Shown: positions 60,790-64,000 of the stretch, one piece after another
Layout: every line of letters starts with the position of its first letter
How positions within the stretch are numbered: position 1 is the first letter of the stretch
Source of the DNA: Thermococcus sp. LS1
Lineage (GTDB): Archaea > Methanobacteriota_B > Thermococci > Thermococcales > Thermococcaceae
DNA length: 64,000 nucleotides
NCBI RefSeq assembly: GCF_012027395.1
Contig: NZ_SNUJ01000004.1
Coordinates: 62,001-126,000 of the forward strand
Direction: 5' to 3'
The notes under the pieces: generated by a model
Told to the model about the DNA's origin: nothing
What the model saw: the letters and a program-made list of their open reading frames with translations, nothing else
The model's database searches: none
Made by a program: the position numbers and the translations under genes

Positions 60790-63141
60790 TCACTCGAAGA
60801 GCCTCTTCCTGGCGGCCTCGAGCATGAGCTTCTGCTCTTCCCTGGCGACGGTCTTCCTGACGAGCTCGACGGCGTCCGGGTTGGCGCTGACGCTGTCGAT
60901 GCCCATCCTGACGAGGAGCTTGACCATCTTCGGGTCGCTGCCGGCCTGGCCGCAGATGCTGGTCTCGACGCCGTACTTCTTGCAGACCTTGATGACGTTC
61001 TCGATGAGCTTGAGAACGGCCGGGTGCTTCTCGTCGTAGAGCTTGAAGACGCGCTCGTTGTCCCTGTCGATGGCGAGGGTGTACTGGGTGAGGTCGTTGG
61101 TACCGAAGCTGACAAAGTCGATGCCCTCCTTGATGAGGTCCTCGATGATGAGGGCGCTGGCCGGGGTCTCGATCATGACACCCCACTCGACGTCCTTGTG
61201 CGGAATGAGGCCGACCTCCATGGCTATCTCCTTGGCCTTCCTTATCTGCTCTGGGTGGCTGACGAGCGGGAGCATGACACCGATGTTGTCGTAGCCCTCG
61301 TCAACGAGCCTCTTGATGGCCTTGAACTCGGCCTTAAGGAGCTCCGGCTGGTCGAGACCGCGCCTGATGCCTCTCCAGCCAAGCATCGGGTTCCTCTCTT
61401 CTGGCTCGTCCTCGCCACCTGGGAGCTCGCGGAACTCGTTGGTCGGGGCGTCAAGGGTCCTGTACCAGACCCTCCTCGGGTAGAAGGCCTCAACGACCTT
61501 CCTGATGCCCTCGACGAGCTTCTCAACGAGCTCTTCCTCCTTGCCCTCCTTGATGAACTTGATCGGGTGGGCACCGATGCCGAGGATCATGTGCTCGGCC
61601 CTGAGGAGGCCAACTCCGTCGGCGCCGGTGGCGGCGGCCCTCTCGGCGACCTCAGGCATCGAGACGTTGACCTTGACCTCGGTGGCGGTGATGAGCGGAG
61701 CACCGGCGACAACTACCTGACCGCCAGCGGCCTTCTCCTCTTCGCCCTTAACGAGGCTCTTGACTATGCCCTCGTAGACGACACCCCTGGTACCGTCGAC
61801 GGTAACGAGCATGCCGTCCTTGAGGACCTTGGTAGCATCCTTGGTACCGACAACGGCTGGAATACCGAGCTCCCTGCTGACGATGGCAGCGTGGCAGGTT
61901 CTTCCGCCCTCGTCGGTGACAATAGCGCTGGCCCTCTTCATGGCCGGAACCATGTCCGGGTTGGTCATGGTGGTGACGAGGACATCGCCCTCTTTGACCT
62001 TGTCTATGTCACTCGCGTCGAAGATGACGACAACCTTACCAGCACCGATACCGGGTGAGGCTCCAAGACCCTTGAGAAGAACCTTCATCTCCTCGGTCAT
62101 CTCGGCCTCCTCCGTCTTGACTTCCTCCTTAAGGGTCGTAATCGGCCTGGACTGGACGATGTAGAGCTTGCCGTCGTCCTTGTCGTAGGCCCACTCGATG
62201 TCCTGTGGCCAGCCGTAGTGCTCCTCGATCCTGGCACCAATCTTGGCGACCTCGAGTATCTGTTCGTCGGTGAGGACCTGCTTCTCGACGTACTCTGGGC
62301 CGAGGTACTCGGCGGTCTTAACGGTGACGGTTCCCTTGCCGGTCTCGGGGTTCCTGACTATCATTATCTCCTTCTTGGCGATGTACTTCTCCTTGATCTT
62401 CCAGGTGCCCTTCTCAACGATGTACTCGTCCGGAGAAACGGCACCGCTGACGACGGCCTCACCGAGGCCCCAGGCGGCGTTGATCATGATCTCGCTCCTG
62501 TCGTTGGTGACCGGGTTGGCGGTGAACATGACACCGCTGGTCTCGCTGTTGACCATCTTCTGGACGACGGCGCTGAGGTAGACCTTGCTGTGGTCAAAGC
62601 CCTGCTTGGCCCTGTAGAAGGTGGCCCTAGCTGTCCAGAGGCTGGCCCAGCAGCGCTTGACCTTCTCGAGAACGTCGTCCTCGCCATAGACGTCGAGGTA
62701 GGTCTCCTGCTGGCCGGCGAAGGAAGCCTCAGGAAGGTCCTCAGCGGTGGCAGAAGAGCGGACGGCAACGTAAACGGCGTCCTTGTTGAAGCGCTGGCTG
62801 AGCTTCTTGTAGGCGTCAACGATCTCCTTGGCTATCTCTTCTGGCATCTCCATGGAGATGATCTTCTCCCTTATCTTAGCGGTGTTCTCCTGGAGCTGCT
62901 TGGAGTCATCAACGTTGGTCTGGGCGATGATGTCCATAATCCACTCCTGAAGGGTTCTACCGTCCTCAACGCGGACGTTCTCAACGAAGTACTTGTAGGC
63001 CTCAGCAGTAACACAGAATCCGGGCGGAACCGGAATGCCGGCGTTGGTAAGTTCGCCGAGGTTTGCACCCTTGCCACCAACAAGGGCAACATCTTTCTTT
63101 CCGAGCTCCTCAAACCACTTTATAAACTTGTATTCACTCAT
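60790..63141 (-). CDS. ppsA: phosphoenolpyruvate synthase
   Basis: This enzyme converts pyruvate and ATP to phosphoenolpyruvate, AMP and phosphate, and is central to gluconeogenesis in Thermococcales. The 783-residue protein has an ATP-binding domain (VGGKGANLGEL, AVRSSATAEDLPEASFAGQQ), the phosphohistidine domain with catalytic His in GGRTCHAAIVSRELG, and a C-terminal TIM barrel (IETPASALI, SFGTNDLTQYTL, CGQAGSDP). ATG 63141 follows GGAGGGGATTTGG. Codon bias is extreme, indicating high expression. Confidence 0.96.
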   Translation of the reverse strand: MSEYKFIKWFEELGKKDVALVGGKGANLGELTNAGIPVPPGFCVTAEAYKYFVENVRVEDGRTLQEWIMDIIAQTNVDDSKQLQENTAKIREKIISMEMPEEIAKEIVDAYKKLSQRFNKDAVYVAVRSSATAEDLPEASFAGQQETYLDVYGEDDVLEKVKRCWASLWTARATFYRAKQGFDHSKVYLSAVVQKMVNSETSGVMFTANPVTNDRSEIMINAAWGLGEAVVSGAVSPDEYIVEKGTWKIKEKYIAKKEIMIVRNPETGKGTVTVKTAEYLGPEYVEKQVLTDEQILEVAKIGARIEEHYGWPQDIEWAYDKDDGKLYIVQSRPITTLKEEVKTEEAEMTEEMKVLLKGLGASPGIGAGKVVVIFDASDIDKVKEGDVLVTTMTNPDMVPAMKRASAIVTDEGGRTCHAAIVSRELGIPAVVGTKDATKVLKDGMLVTVDGTRGVVYEGIVKSLVKGEEEKAAGGQVVVAGAPLITATEVKVNVSMPEVAERAAATGADGVGLLRAEHMILGIGAHPIKFIKEGKEEELVEKLVEGIRKVVEAFYPRRVWYRTLDAPTNEFRELPGGEDEPEERNPMLGWRGIRRGLDQPELLKAEFKAIKRLVDEGYDNIGVMLPLVSHPEQIRKAKEIAMEVGLIPHKDVEWGVMIETPASALIIEDLIKEGIDFVSFGTNDLTQYTLAIDRDNERVFKLYDEKHPAVLKLIENVIKVCKKYGVETSICGQAGSDPKMVKLLVRMGIDSVSANPDAVELVRKTVAREEQKLMLEAARKRLFE

Positions 63142-63184
63142 CCAAATCCCCTCCACAGTGGTTTACTGCAGTTGCTTACTGCGG

Positions 63185-63214
63185 GTGATATATCGAGAGT
63201 TCATATTTAAAATT
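63185..63214 (-). promoter_or_regulatory. ppsA promoter region
   Basis: A minus-strand TATA-like TTTTAAATAT (about 63213-63204) is followed by GATATATCACC. TATCAC (63190-63185) is a half-site of the Thermococcales glycolytic motif, but its partner GTAAGC matches GTGATA at only 3 of 6 positions. Tgr control is therefore only suggested. Confidence 0.35.
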
Positions 63215-63384
63215 AACTATCCAGAGGTGTTCTCTGGCGTACAGGAATGAAAGAGATATTCAATGTGTCCATTGGTAAAATAAGGCTCCCCTAATTCTTC
63301 ATTTTATGTTGGGATTTCTCACTCATATCGCTTGAAGTGGTTGGGCATGAGGATGAAAATATGACAAAAATGAAAATACAAGCC

Positions 63385-64000
63385 TCACTCGAACTTTACG
63401 AGGGGATGAAGGCTCAGCAGTTCATTTATCATGTCCAGGGCTTTATCCTGGCCGTAGGCGTAGCCGAAGTGACGGTACATGGTTAATATTGTGTCCAGTG
63501 GGTGGACTTCTCTGTTGGGATCAAAGGTGTTGAAGATGAACTGTATCGTCTTGTTTTCATCCTCGGTGAATCCAGCGACGTGGTATATATAGGCCATTTG
63601 AGCGTAGGTGGCGCGCGAGTAGGCGTACTCAAACTTCTCAGCCTTTAGCTTTCCGCTCTCTTCCTGCTGATCCCTCAGCCACTCCGCGGCCTTCTTTATC
63701 GACTCGAGCACCGTCTCATTGCCCGTCAGCTGGTAGTACCTGGCGAGGCCTGAGGCTATCGCCACGGTCGTTCCCACGTTATCGTTCCAGCTGCCTCCCC
63801 TCTTCTGCTCTTTAAGTATTTCCTCAAGCACATTTTTCTCAGTGGTCTCGTTGAGTATTCCCAGCTCCTTGTAGAGAGGAAGTAGCATGGCGTTGACGAC
63901 AAGTGACCCCTTCTCGTCCTTCGGCGTCGTCATGAAGTAGTCTTCCATCTCCCGGCTCTCGAGGAGCTCAATTGACTTCTCTTTACCATCGAAATTGATG
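63385..64000 (-). CDS. alpha/alpha-toroid (prenyltransferase/squalene-cyclase repeat-like) protein, partial
   Basis: The frame is open to the window edge, so the N-terminus is missing; an ATG at 63948 is internal or doubtful. The visible residues show helical repeats of the alpha/alpha-toroid type (GTTVAIASGLARYYQLTGNE, KKAAEWLRDQQEESGKL, TYAQMAYIYHVAGF) and N-glycosylation sequons (NET, NKT). No catalytic motif is visible, and a surface protein is likely. The 243 bp between it and ppsA hold no supported gene. Confidence 0.6.
   Translation of the reverse strand, partial: INFDGKEKSIELLESREMEDYFMTTPKDEKGSLVVNAMLLPLYKELGILNETTEKNVLEEILKEQKRGGSWNDNVGTTVAIASGLARYYQLTGNETVLESIKKAAEWLRDQQEESGKLKAEKFEYAYSRATYAQMAYIYHVAGFTEDENKTIQFIFNTFDPNREVHPLDTILTMYRHFGYAYGQDKALDMINELLSLHPLVKFE

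Noticed and set aside
61024-63210. Two long open frames (344 and 330 codons) on the plus strand opposite ppsA
   Set aside because: They arise from the extreme GC-rich codon bias of ppsA, have no ribosome sites at plausible starts, and show no domain sense. ppsA itself is intact with all motifs.

Overview
The window comes from a hyperthermophilic euryarchaeon of the Thermococcales, most likely Thermococcus. The evidence is archaeal SRP54, proteasome beta, FttA/aCPSF1, RNase P Rpp30 (Rnp3), archaeal LeuRS, TrpB2, the alternative mevalonate genes, a CGP-CTERM surface protein, AT-rich TATA boxes and GGTGAT-type Shine-Dalgarno sites. Genes are dense, often overlap by 4 nt (ATGA), and several use GTG or TTG starts. 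There is no rRNA, IS element, CRISPR array or replication origin that I can see.

Layout. 0-9.3 kb: tRNA-Arg(CCT), an Lrp-type regulator, a GfcR-type regulator, the srp54 operon, a 35-codon gene, a DUF89 phosphatase, MTA phosphorylase and a flavin NAD(P)H oxidase. 9.4-12.7 kb: tRNA-Gly and tRNA-Arg back to back, an AT-rich unknown gene, uridine phosphorylase and threonine synthase. 12.7-21.5 kb: an isoprenoid cluster (MEMO protein, mvk, ipk, fni, RNase J, polyprenyl synthase) split between ipk and fni by an AT-rich block of secreted and membrane proteins. 21.5-34.2 kb: leuS, a prolidase and rpl15e alternate with AT-rich accessory islands. These hold a signal-peptide/small-membrane gene pair flanked by duplicated leuS 3' tails, a 16-repeat propeller protein, and a DUF4855-like gene overlapping a membrane-anchored one. 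34.2-44.5 kb: vapBC, an exosome-associated RNA-binding protein with rnp3, trpB2, nikR, rqcH and a GH57 branching enzyme with a decayed C-terminal tail. 44.5-49.6 kb: a nitrogen-related stretch with PII, an NSS transporter with a 36-residue partner, a C/D-box guide RNA and glutamate dehydrogenase. 49.6-56.2 kb: proteasome beta, FttA, a threonine-synthase-like protein fused to a winged helix, and rpiA. 56.2-64 kb: tRNA-Leu(CAA), upp, two MATE exporters, ppsA and a partial alpha/alpha-toroid protein.

The most unusual item is the protein at 53824-55158. It is a threonine-synthase fold whose PLP lysine is replaced by arginine and which carries a C-terminal winged-helix domain, so it looks like an enzyme turned regulator. 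Other points of interest are the duplicated leuS tail around an inserted gene pair, a structured leuS leader, a codon-usage discontinuity inside gdhA, a hairpin family placed just 3' of three tRNAs, and three genes each broken by one missing base.
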